A DNA stretch of 6,189 nt from Bacteroidota bacterium (GTDB lineage Bacteria > Bacteroidota > Bacteroidia > NS11-12g > UBA955). The notes under the pieces were generated by a model that searched no databases, had not been told where the DNA came from, and saw nothing but the letters and a program-made list of their open reading frames with translations. Location of the stretch: assembly GCA_947460045.1 (NCBI GenBank), contig CANHGC010000106.1, forward strand, positions 1-6,189. Direction: 5' to 3'. Each line of letters opens with the position of its first letter. Within the stretch, counting starts at the first letter, position 1. The translations under genes were made by a program, and so were the position numbers. This document shows positions 1 to 5,847 of this stretch, one piece after another.

Positions 1-98
1 ATCTTGTCGTTGTGATCCATCGGCAACAAATCATCTGTATCATCTGTAGACTCTTTGACAGAATCAACCCGATTTTTTAATGATTTGTAATAACCCAT
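1..98 (-). CDS. N-terminal fragment of an unidentified protein, running off the left edge
   Basis: Reading leftward from the ATG at 98-96 there are 32 open codons before the window ends. The fragment begins MGYYKSLKNR and contains an acidic stretch STDDTDD at residues 18-24. No domain can be recognised from so short a piece. The reason to call it a gene is context: its ATG lies 13 bases beyond the stop of the thioesterase gene, on the same strand, as expected for the next gene of the run. The frame is also open upstream of the ATG into the thioesterase gene, so the exact start is inferred from the first ATG after that stop. It has no signal peptide or membrane segment in the visible part. Function unknown. 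Confidence 0.55.
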   Translation of the reverse strand, partial: MGYYKSLKNRVDSVKESTDDTDDLLPMDHNDK

Positions 99-111
99 GT
101 GCTGAATTGAT

Positions 112-510
112 TTAGTTAAACTCGTACTTGTCTAGAATGATTTGGGGCACTTTCACAGGACGCAAGTCCGACTTACGAGCATAAAACATTTCTGTGGTAG
201 CGGTACTCAATTCTTCGCCGTTTTGGTTGATGATTCGATAATGAAAAGTACAGCGAATGGTGGGTTTTTCGGCAATCCATACTTCAATGTCCAACAAATC
301 ATCGTATCGCCCGGCTTTTTTGAATTCGAAGCTCATTGATCGAAGGGGCATGATCAAACCGTTGTCTTCCATTTCCTTGTAGGTGATGCCTTTGGATCGC
401 ATCTGCTCTGTGCGCGCCTCTTCCAAATACAAAGCATAAACAGAATGATGAAGAAATCCCATTTGGTCGCATTCTGCATATCTTACTCGCACTTTGTGTG
501 TGTATACCAT
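112..510 (-). CDS. Acyl-CoA thioesterase, 4HBT (hotdog) superfamily, YbgC/FadM type
   Basis: A 132-residue single hotdog-domain protein, the usual length for YbgC/FadM-like thioesterases, which hydrolyse acyl-CoA to free acid and CoA in the cytoplasm. The family signature is near the N-terminus: RVRYAECDQMG at residues 8-18, followed by HHSVYALYLEEAR at 21-33. Asp15 matches the catalytic aspartate of the family, and the EEAR segment starts the long central helix. The middle carries the expected beta-strand pattern, for example SFEFKKAGRYDD and IEVWIAEKP, and the C-terminus is short and uninterrupted. The ATG at 510-508 is 2 bases after the stop of the upstream methyltransferase-like gene, so the two are probably translationally linked. 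The substrate (short-chain, aromatic or long-chain acyl-CoA) cannot be told from sequence. The family assignment is strong; the exact subfamily is not. Confidence 0.9.
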   Translation of the reverse strand: MVYTHKVRVRYAECDQMGFLHHSVYALYLEEARTEQMRSKGITYKEMEDNGLIMPLRSMSFEFKKAGRYDDLLDIEVWIAEKPTIRCTFHYRIINQNGEELSTATTEMFYARKSDLRPVKVPQIILDKYEFN

Positions 511-512
511 GG

Positions 513-1289
513 TTAATATCTCAGTAAAAATGATTCTTTAATCTGTTCTTTCCTAGCAAAAGCCATGCCCATTCCAAATAAATCTATCGAAACCGTGATT
601 TCGTCCAAGTTTTGCAATTGTTTCCAGCGCAATTGAGATTCAGGGGTTTCGTTCAATCTGTTAAATACGATGGATCCATTGCTGCGCAATCTGGGAATGG
701 CCCATTCAATCAGATGCCAAAATTCATCGGCATCCATAGCTTGGTTGATGATGAGTAAATCAATGTCTACCACATCTTGCTCTTGCAATAACCTTGTAGC
801 ATCAGTGGCGCGGGTGTAGGGGAGCACCCGAATGGTTTCATTGCATTCGTATTCATTCAGGTTGTATTTGGTGATTTCCTGTAGGCTATCGCTTTTTTCA
901 AAGATGTGGTATCTGTTTACCGCAGAATCGCCCCTCTGTAAATACAAAGGCAATACTCCCAGCGTGCTGCCAAATTCAACAATGTGATTCCCCAATTGCT
1001 GATATTGAACCCATCGAAACAACATTCTATTGTATTTTGCCGATGGAACATTTCTGAAAATAATAGAACCCAATGATTCGTTTTTACCATCAAACAAGAT
1101 CCTTTTTTTTGATTGGATCATGCGTTTTCTACAAAGTTCCGCGGCAGGCTCGTACAAACAATGTTGCTTGCCATACAATACCTTATCGGCAAAGGAATAC
1201 ACAAAAGGTGAATGGACACCATGTCGGTTCGTACTTTGAACCAGATAAATGAGATAATCGAAGATACCAAATAAGCCGTTTAGGCTCAT
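513..1289 (-). CDS. SAM-dependent methyltransferase-fold protein, possibly inactive
   Basis: A 258-residue protein of a Bacteroidota family usually annotated as class I SAM-dependent or O-methyltransferase. Family marks I recognise are NRHGVHSPFV at residues 21-30, a SAM-binding glycine-rich loop HIVEFGSTLGVLPLYL at 102-117 (Glu105, Gly107, Gly111), an acidic end of strand 2 (FEK at 130-132), and the C-terminal TVSIDLF at 232-238 followed by RKEQIKESFLLRY. In relatives as I recall them, strand 4 carries a FIDGNH-like motif and strand 5 a DD-containing motif that bind metal or substrate. Here these places read LLIINQAMDAD (178-188) and IVFNRLNE (207-214), so the expected acidic residues are absent. 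It may therefore bind SAM weakly or act non-catalytically. Its ATG overlaps the stop of the DUF349 gene by 4 bases (ATGA), indicating translational coupling. Family call good; activity and substrate unknown. Confidence 0.75.
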   Translation of the reverse strand: MSLNGLFGIFDYLIYLVQSTNRHGVHSPFVYSFADKVLYGKQHCLYEPAAELCRKRMIQSKKRILFDGKNESLGSIIFRNVPSAKYNRMLFRWVQYQQLGNHIVEFGSTLGVLPLYLQRGDSAVNRYHIFEKSDSLQEITKYNLNEYECNETIRVLPYTRATDATRLLQEQDVVDIDLLIINQAMDADEFWHLIEWAIPRLRSNGSIVFNRLNETPESQLRWKQLQNLDEITVSIDLFGMGMAFARKEQIKESFLLRY

Positions 1290-3106
1290 GATTTCACACT
1301 TTTCAGCACTTTCAATTCTTGCTGTGCTTTTGCAATCATTTCTTTTGCTTTGGCAATGTTGTCATCGAATTGTTTGGTGAAAACCTCAGCGTTTTTGCTG
1401 TGTTTAAAGAATGCTTTGTTGTTTTCCATGGTAGATATTTCATCGGTAAACTTGGCAATCTTCTCTTTGATCTTGCGCTCTTCCATTTGCAAACGTTTCT
1501 GTCCATCACCAGTTTGTGCCAACGAACTAAAGTGCTCTTTCTGCATTGTAGTTCTCTGGTTGTTGCTAACCGATCTGAAACGATTGAAAACTTCATCAGC
1601 CAAAGCTTGATAGGTTTTGTTCAGTTGTTGATAGGTTTTACCCGAGACAAAGCCTGCATCATTCCATTGCTTCTGCCATTCTTTCAATTCTTTGAACAAC
1701 AATTGATGGTCGATGGTTTCATTGGCTTTTAAAGCTTCCAAGCCCATAATTACCTCTTTTTTCTTGCCGATGGCTCCGCTTTCTTCTACCTTTCTCTGCT
1801 TGAACCATTCATTTTTGCGGGCATAGAAATGGTCAAATGCACTTCTGAAACGTTTCCAAACTACTTCGTTTTGCTCTTCTGGCACTGGTCCAACGGTTTT
1901 CCATTCATCCTGAAGTTTCTGCAACGCATCAGAAGTTTTCATGAACTCATTGGAATCCTTTAACGCTTCTGCTTTTACACACAGCGATTCTTTTTTGGAA
2001 AGATTGTCTTTCTTACTTGTGTTTAAATCACGGAAGAAATGCTTTCTTTCTCCGTAGAATTGGTTGCGAATGGCTTTGAATTTTGTCCAAACTTCCTCAT
2101 TGTTTTGAGTGGGTACTGGACCAATTTTTTTCCATTCGGCCATTAACTCATCCAAATCTTTGGCCATTTTTGACCATTCCTTTGGTTGCGTTGGCAATAC
2201 AGCGATGTTGGTTTCTGCTTTTTCAATCAAAACCAATTTTTTGTCGAGATTCTTCTGTCTTTCAGCATCAATTTGTGCTTGTTGAGCACGCTTGGCCTCA
2301 ATGACAATGTCAGACGCTGCTTTGAATCTCTTCCAAATATCATCTGAAATCTCTGAACGAACTGGACCGGTGTTTTTCCAGTCCTCGTGATACTTATTCA
2401 ACTGAAGCAGGGCCTTACGGATGTTTGGCTCATCTTTCAATTGCTCAGCTCTTTTGATCAAATCGATTTTTAACTCAAGGTTCTTGTCTTTGTCAAGTTC
2501 CTTCAATTCATTGAATACCGATAGTTGATTGTAAAATTGATCTACATAAAATTTGTATGAAGTATAGAGTTCGTCTTGGAATTCTTTGGGAATTTGTCGA
2601 ACCTCTCTCCACTGTTTCATGTATTCACGCAAAACGTCCAAACTTTGGTCGTTTTCTTCTGATTCAACCAACGCTTTGATTTTTTCCAAAATCAAACGCT
2701 TTTGGTTTAAGTTGTGTTGTTTTTCCTCCTCAGCCCGCTTGCGTTCTTCTTCACGGCGTTTTTTGAATTCATTGATGACTTGATTGAGCGCTTGTTTGTT
2801 CTCATCCATCGGAGAAACAAAGTCGCGAGGATCTTTGCCATCTTCAACCCATTGTCTAATCATACCTGGACGTTCTTGAGCCAATAAATCGTCGAAGACA
2901 TTCCTCAACGCTTGCAATTGTTGGTAGGCTTTTTTAACGTCTGTAGAGTGGGTCAATTCCTTAGCGGCAGCTACCAACTCCTCTTTCGTGAGGCTTGAGT
3001 ATTGAGACTCCATGGATACTTCTTCATGATTTTGCTCAATCAATTGTTCAACTACGCTAAGTTGTTCGGCATAGCTTTCAGCTACTTTGTCTTGTTCGTT
3101 TGCCAT
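1286..3106 (-). CDS. DUF349 repeat protein
   Basis: A 606-residue, highly charged, mostly helical protein with no signal peptide or membrane segment. It contains five degenerate DUF349 units of about 77-82 residues. Their conserved tryptophans are at 166 (WREVRQIP), 243 (WKNTGPV), 325 (WKKIGPVP), 402 (WKTVGPVP) and 481 (WNDAGFVSG). In units 2-4 the tryptophan is followed by GPV and then a W.(R/K)F segment, the hallmark of the family. A Lys/Glu/Arg-rich segment at 114-129 and the last 70 residues look like coiled coil. I chose the ATG at 3106-3104 (MANEQDKVAE). The frame is open further upstream to an ATG at 3232, but that extension would overlap the end of ribH on the same strand and reads as a Pro/Cys/Trp-rich tail unlike the rest. 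The gene follows ribH by 34 bases and overlaps the next gene by 4. The molecular role of DUF349 proteins in Bacteroidota is not established. Confidence 0.92.
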   Translation of the reverse strand: MANEQDKVAESYAEQLSVVEQLIEQNHEEVSMESQYSSLTKEELVAAAKELTHSTDVKKAYQQLQALRNVFDDLLAQERPGMIRQWVEDGKDPRDFVSPMDENKQALNQVINEFKKRREEERKRAEEEKQHNLNQKRLILEKIKALVESEENDQSLDVLREYMKQWREVRQIPKEFQDELYTSYKFYVDQFYNQLSVFNELKELDKDKNLELKIDLIKRAEQLKDEPNIRKALLQLNKYHEDWKNTGPVRSEISDDIWKRFKAASDIVIEAKRAQQAQIDAERQKNLDKKLVLIEKAETNIAVLPTQPKEWSKMAKDLDELMAEWKKIGPVPTQNNEEVWTKFKAIRNQFYGERKHFFRDLNTSKKDNLSKKESLCVKAEALKDSNEFMKTSDALQKLQDEWKTVGPVPEEQNEVVWKRFRSAFDHFYARKNEWFKQRKVEESGAIGKKKEVIMGLEALKANETIDHQLLFKELKEWQKQWNDAGFVSGKTYQQLNKTYQALADEVFNRFRSVSNNQRTTMQKEHFSSLAQTGDGQKRLQMEERKIKEKIAKFTDEISTMENNKAFFKHSKNAEVFTKQFDDNIAKAKEMIAKAQQELKVLKSVKS

Positions 3107-3140
3107 TGAAATAAAAGATATGGGGGAGGGATGTATAATT

Positions 3141-3626
3141 TTATTTAATCGAGTGTTTGGCCAACAACATCCAAATGGCAGCCTCAGCGGCCTCGGAACC
3201 TTTGTTGCCCAATGCGCCGCCTGCGCGATCAAATGCTTGTTGTTCTGTATTGGTTGTGATTACACCAAAAATGCAAGGTTTGCTGTGTTTCAAAGCCAGC
3301 TGGCCGATACCGTCTGTTACCGCATTGCATACAAAATCGAAATGCGGCGTATCGCCCTTAATTACACAACCCAAATTAATCACCGCATCGCAGCCAGATT
3401 CAAACAACCATTGAGCGGCGGTGGGGATTTCAAAGGCACCAGGTACAGACATTTCTACAATGTCTAAATGCTGCTGCGCTTGCATTTTAGAAAGCGTATC
3501 TAACGCTCCCGAACGAAGAACAGATGTAATGTGATCATTCCACGCAGCAGTTACTACACCAATTTTGTAGTGCTTTTGATTGAAAGAAAATGTAGGTGTA
3601 GGGGAAGAAGAAATGGATGTAGCCAC
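3141..3626 (-). CDS. ribH: 6,7-dimethyl-8-ribityllumazine synthase
   Basis: Lumazine synthase condenses 5-amino-6-ribitylamino-uracil with 3,4-dihydroxy-2-butanone 4-phosphate, the penultimate step of riboflavin synthesis, in the cytoplasm. At 161 residues it has the normal family length. Visible motifs are IGVVTAAWNDHIT at 22-34 (pyrimidine-binding Trp/Asn region), VPGAFEIP at 61-68, GCVIKGDTPHFDFV at 86-99 with the catalytic His95, GVITTNTEQQAFDRAGG at 121-137 with the phosphate-contacting Arg134, and GNKGSEAAEAA at 140-150. The first 19 residues are a Ser/Thr/Pro-rich leader ahead of the conserved core. No ATG is available near the start. The first usable start in the right place is GTG at 3626-3624, 8 bases after the TPR gene's stop. 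No other rib genes are in the window and I see no FMN-riboswitch-like sequence in the 8-base gap, so expression probably depends on the upstream promoter. Confidence 0.96.
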   Translation of the reverse strand: MATSISSSPTPTFSFNQKHYKIGVVTAAWNDHITSVLRSGALDTLSKMQAQQHLDIVEMSVPGAFEIPTAAQWLFESGCDAVINLGCVIKGDTPHFDFVCNAVTDGIGQLALKHSKPCIFGVITTNTEQQAFDRAGGALGNKGSEAAEAAIWMLLAKHSIK

Positions 3627-3634
3627 CTGAACGA

Positions 3635-4312
3635 TTATTTGTTCAATTCACCCATCAAGCCTTTGAGGCGATAGATGTATTTCTCTGCTTCCTGACCTTC
3701 ACGTGTAGCAGAAAATTTGCTATCCAACGTTTCGTAACAAGATAGGGCTGATGAGTAGTCTTTCACCAATTCATAGTGAACAGCAGCCTTCTGGTAATAA
3801 GAACTGGTGTATTCGTTGTCGCCCAATTTGGCAGCTTTTTCGTACAAATCAGCGGCTTTGTCTAATTTACCCAAACCACTGTAGCAAGCAGCTTTGGCGG
3901 CAATGGTAGAAGGGCCTAAAATCGCATCTCCACCAGAAAAATGATCCAAATGATCCAATGCCTTTTGGTATTCACCTTTCTTAAGGAAAGATAAACCAGC
4001 CATCAAATGTGCTTCTTTTCCTTTTTTGGTGAAACTGTATTTGCTAGAAAGCTCTACAGCCGACATGATTTTGTTGGCTTTATCGCCTTTCAATACAACG
4101 TCCAAAGAATCGGTTTTGAAGTAATGCCACAACTTGGCAAATTTCACTTCAGCCTCTTTCTCTTGACCAGGTACGTAAAATTGGAACCAGTATATGGCAC
4201 CACCCACGATCAAAATTAACGCCAAACCAATGGTTTGAACGCGTTTGGTATTTAATTGGTAATAGTTTTTGATCGTTGTTTGTGCCGATGCAATGCTTTC
4301 TTTGATGTTCAT
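3635..4312 (-). CDS. Membrane-anchored tetratricopeptide-repeat protein
   Basis: A 225-residue protein with a short N-terminal segment containing basic residues, one hydrophobic helix at about residues 27-47 (core GLALILIVGGAIYWF), and a helical C-terminal domain. The lack of a signal-peptidase site and the KR pair before the helix suggest a membrane anchor with the C-terminus outside the cytoplasm, like YfgM-type proteins; this topology is inferred. TPR-like helix pairs are visible at about 99-125 (KEAHLMAGLSFLKKGEYQKALDHL), 136-162 (AAKAACYSGLGKLDKAADLYEKAAKL) and 172-200 (YYQKAAVHYELVKDYSSALSCYETL). Such domains bind other proteins, but the partner cannot be read from sequence. The gene sits 39 bases after pdhA and 8 bases before ribH; from memory, a TPR gene next to ribH is a recurring arrangement in Bacteroidota. 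ATG at 4312-4310 gives the natural start. Confidence 0.88.
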   Translation of the reverse strand: MNIKESIASAQTTIKNYYQLNTKRVQTIGLALILIVGGAIYWFQFYVPGQEKEAEVKFAKLWHYFKTDSLDVVLKGDKANKIMSAVELSSKYSFTKKGKEAHLMAGLSFLKKGEYQKALDHLDHFSGGDAILGPSTIAAKAACYSGLGKLDKAADLYEKAAKLGDNEYTSSYYQKAAVHYELVKDYSSALSCYETLDSKFSATREGQEAEKYIYRLKGLMGELNK

Positions 4313-4330
4313 AAATAAAAATAGAGGGCG

Positions 4331-4338
4331 CGAATATA
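4331..4338 (-). promoter_or_regulatory. Possible -7 box before the TPR-ribH-DUF349 run
   Basis: In the 39-base gap after pdhA, the minus strand reads TATATTCG followed by CGCCC. This is one base away from the Bacteroidota -7 consensus TAnnTTTG and stands about 18 bases before the TPR gene's ATG. It has the same following GCGC context as the box before pdhA. I found no clear -33 TTTG partner. It would let the downstream genes be transcribed apart from pdhA. Confidence 0.35.
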
Positions 4339-4351
4339 AGAAATTTCGTGA

Positions 4352-5338
4352 TTAGTCTGTAATGTATGGGTAGTCGTTTTCAATGTAAACATCCGTAAAT
4401 AACTCAGATGCGTCTGGATAGGCCGAATTTTCTGCAAATTCTACGCTCTCATTTACCGTTGTCATGATTTCGTCCTCCATTGCATCAAGTTCTTTTTCAC
4501 TGGCATATTTCTTCGACAATATGGTAGCTTTCGTAGTTTCTAAAGGATCTTTGGTTTTGTAATCTGCGACTTCTTCTTTGGTTCTGTAACTCGCTGGATC
4601 ACTCATACTGTGGCCGCGATAACGATATGTTTTGATTTCCAAGAAAACAGGTCCTTTGCCCGATCTAGCGTGTTCGCAAGCATCGAAAATCGCTTCGTGA
4701 ACCGTTTCGCATTTCATACCATCCACTTGGAAACTAGGCATGTCATAGCCCAAACCGATTTTATAAATATCCAACAAATTGGTTGTTCTCTCTACGCTGG
4801 TTCCCATTGCATACTGATTGTTTTCACAAATGAATACAACCGGAAGCTTCCACAACATGGCCATATTGTATGCTTCATGCAATGCACCTTGTCTTGCAGC
4901 ACCATCACCAAAGAAAGTTAAACTCACATTCCCGGTATTATTATATTGTTCTGCAAATGCCAAACCAGCACCCATGGGTATTTGAGCACCCACAATACCA
5001 TGCCCACCTACAAAGTTGTGCTCCTTAGAAAACATGTGCATTGATCCGCCTTTTCCACCGGTACATCCCGTTTCTTTTCCGTACAATTCAGCCATCACTG
5101 CATTTGCACTTACACCCATAGCCAAAGCATGACCGTGATCGCGATACGCGGTAATTACTTTGTCGCCTTTTTTAATGGCCGTCATCATGCCAGCTGTAAT
5201 GGCTTCCTGACCTATGTATAAGTGGCAAAATCCTTTGATTTTTTGCTGCCCGTACAATTGTGCCGCTTTTTCTTCGAAACGACGTTGTAACAGGATGCTT
5301 CTGTACCAATTGAGATATTCTTTCTTACCGAATTTCAT
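4352..5338 (-). CDS. pdhA: Pyruvate dehydrogenase E1 component, alpha subunit
   Basis: The alpha subunit of the thiamine-diphosphate-dependent E1 enzyme, which decarboxylates pyruvate and acetylates the lipoyl group of E2 in the pyruvate dehydrogenase complex (cytoplasm). Length of 328 residues is typical. The ThDP/Mg motif is clear: GDG at 144-146 and NN at 173-174 with 26 residues between. Other family marks are YIGQEA at 41-46, AYRDHGH at 64-70, ELYGKETG at 84-91, GGSMHMFSKEHNFVGGHGIVG at 97-117, and RYRGHSMSDP at 239-248, the active-site loop that is phosphorylated in mitochondrial homologues. Overall similarity to PdhA rather than branched-chain E1 is my judgement from these motifs. The E1 beta gene is not next to it here: the gene downstream is a TPR protein and upstream there is no related gene, so alpha and beta must be separated or beta lies elsewhere. 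Start is the ATG at 5338-5336. Confidence 0.96.
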   Translation of the reverse strand: MKFGKKEYLNWYRSILLQRRFEEKAAQLYGQQKIKGFCHLYIGQEAITAGMMTAIKKGDKVITAYRDHGHALAMGVSANAVMAELYGKETGCTGGKGGSMHMFSKEHNFVGGHGIVGAQIPMGAGLAFAEQYNNTGNVSLTFFGDGAARQGALHEAYNMAMLWKLPVVFICENNQYAMGTSVERTTNLLDIYKIGLGYDMPSFQVDGMKCETVHEAIFDACEHARSGKGPVFLEIKTYRYRGHSMSDPASYRTKEEVADYKTKDPLETTKATILSKKYASEKELDAMEDEIMTTVNESVEFAENSAYPDASELFTDVYIENDYPYITD

Positions 5339-5359
5339 TTGCTTCTAATAAAGTGAGCG

Positions 5360-5367
5360 CAAAAATA
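5360..5367 (-). promoter_or_regulatory. Bacteroidota-type -7 box upstream of pdhA
   Basis: The minus strand reads TATTTTTG, an exact match to the Bacteroidota -7 consensus TAnnTTTG, followed by CGCTC and placed 21 bases before the pdhA ATG. A TTTG occurs further upstream (minus strand, about 5400-5403) but the 32-base spacing is too long for a normal -33 element, so the upstream half of the promoter is uncertain. Confidence 0.5.
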
Positions 5368-5600
5368 AAACGAAACCTTGGATTCTGAATCATTTAAACC
5401 AAAGTAAATGCTCAATATCACTTAAATCTTCTCTTCGATGTCCCCTCATTGCTTTCCACAGAATGGGGGCTGGACAGACTGTGTAGGTTGGCGGCCGGGG
5501 AGAATCGTTCATCCAGACGGTCCAGGATGGGATGGGCGAAAATTCTGGAGGACCTGCCAGAAGTCGCTGCGCCTCAAATTTCCTTTGATCGGCAAAAAGA

Positions 5601-5617
5601 AAAAAGAGGTCATTCTA
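5601..5617 (+). repeat. Imperfect direct repeat, copy 1
   Basis: The 17 bases here read AAAAAGAGGTCATTCTA and match 15 of 17 positions of the copy at 5796-5812. The differences are A/G and T/A inside the GAGGT/GGGGA part. The right end of this copy merges into a perfect palindrome. Two copies 195 bases apart in a non-coding stretch suggest a small dispersed repeat. Confidence 0.45.
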
Positions 5618-5622
5618 GAATG
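5611..5622. repeat. Perfect 12-base palindrome CATTCTAGAATG
   Basis: The sequence equals its own reverse complement over 12 bases and overlaps the end of repeat copy 1. With no loop it is more like a protein-binding dyad or the tip of a repeat unit than an RNA hairpin. The second repeat copy does not keep the palindrome. Confidence 0.5.
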
Positions 5623-5795
5623 GCATGAAGTTAAGCCATAAATTTTTCTGTGGGTAAAGTTTGCGGTTCTGGGTATTTGGTATTTCGGAAATCCTTGACC
5701 TCCCATCAGGCTGGTGTTGTTCACGGGACCATTCCTCCAGGAGGCCAAGGATGGACATCACCATAACCACTGCCATTGCCGAGGATCAAGGCGAG

Positions 5796-5812
5796 AAAAA
5801 GGGGACATTCTA
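5796..5812 (+). repeat. Imperfect direct repeat, copy 2
   Basis: The 17 bases read AAAAAGGGGACATTCTA, matching 15 of 17 positions of copy 1 at 5601-5617. The following bases are CTTTTACTC; CTTTTACTC also recurs at 5924-5932. From memory, unsearched, AAAAGGGGACATTCTACTTTT-like strings recur in other bacterial genomes near transposase genes, which would fit a mobile-element-associated repeat. Confidence 0.45.
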
Positions 5813-5847
5813 CTTTTACTCGATAGTATTTAGGCTCGAATGAGGAA

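Noticed and set aside
1319..1732. Long plus-strand and alternative minus-strand frames inside the DUF349 gene
   Set aside because: They lie wholly within a well-supported gene and read as Phe/Leu/Cys-rich shadow translations.
3107..3140. Promoter in the ribH-DUF349 gap (TATCTTTT on the minus strand)
   Set aside because: One base off the -7 consensus, no -33 partner, and the gap is short within an apparent operon.
3087..3467. Plus-strand frame of 126 codons opposite ribH
   Set aside because: The opposite strand carries all ribH motifs; this frame is its shadow.
3627..3634. FMN riboswitch upstream of ribH
   Set aside because: Only 8 bases separate ribH from the preceding gene, and no conserved RFN-type sequence was seen.
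5527..5628. Plus-strand frame MGWAKILEDLPEVAAP ending at a TGA, in a frame open from 5398
   Set aside because: The wording looks protein-like and might be the tail of a broken gene, but 33 codons without a recognised family are too little to call.
5438..5641. Plus-strand open frame of 67 codons starting MSPHCFPQNGG
   Set aside because: Trp/Gly/Pro/Lys-rich translation with no recognisable motif, overlapping frames open on both strands, and located in the suspected join region.
5509..5748. Minus-strand open frame of 79 codons starting MASWRNGPVN
   Set aside because: No domain, no promoter or operon context, and it spans the repeat and palindrome; looks like chance.
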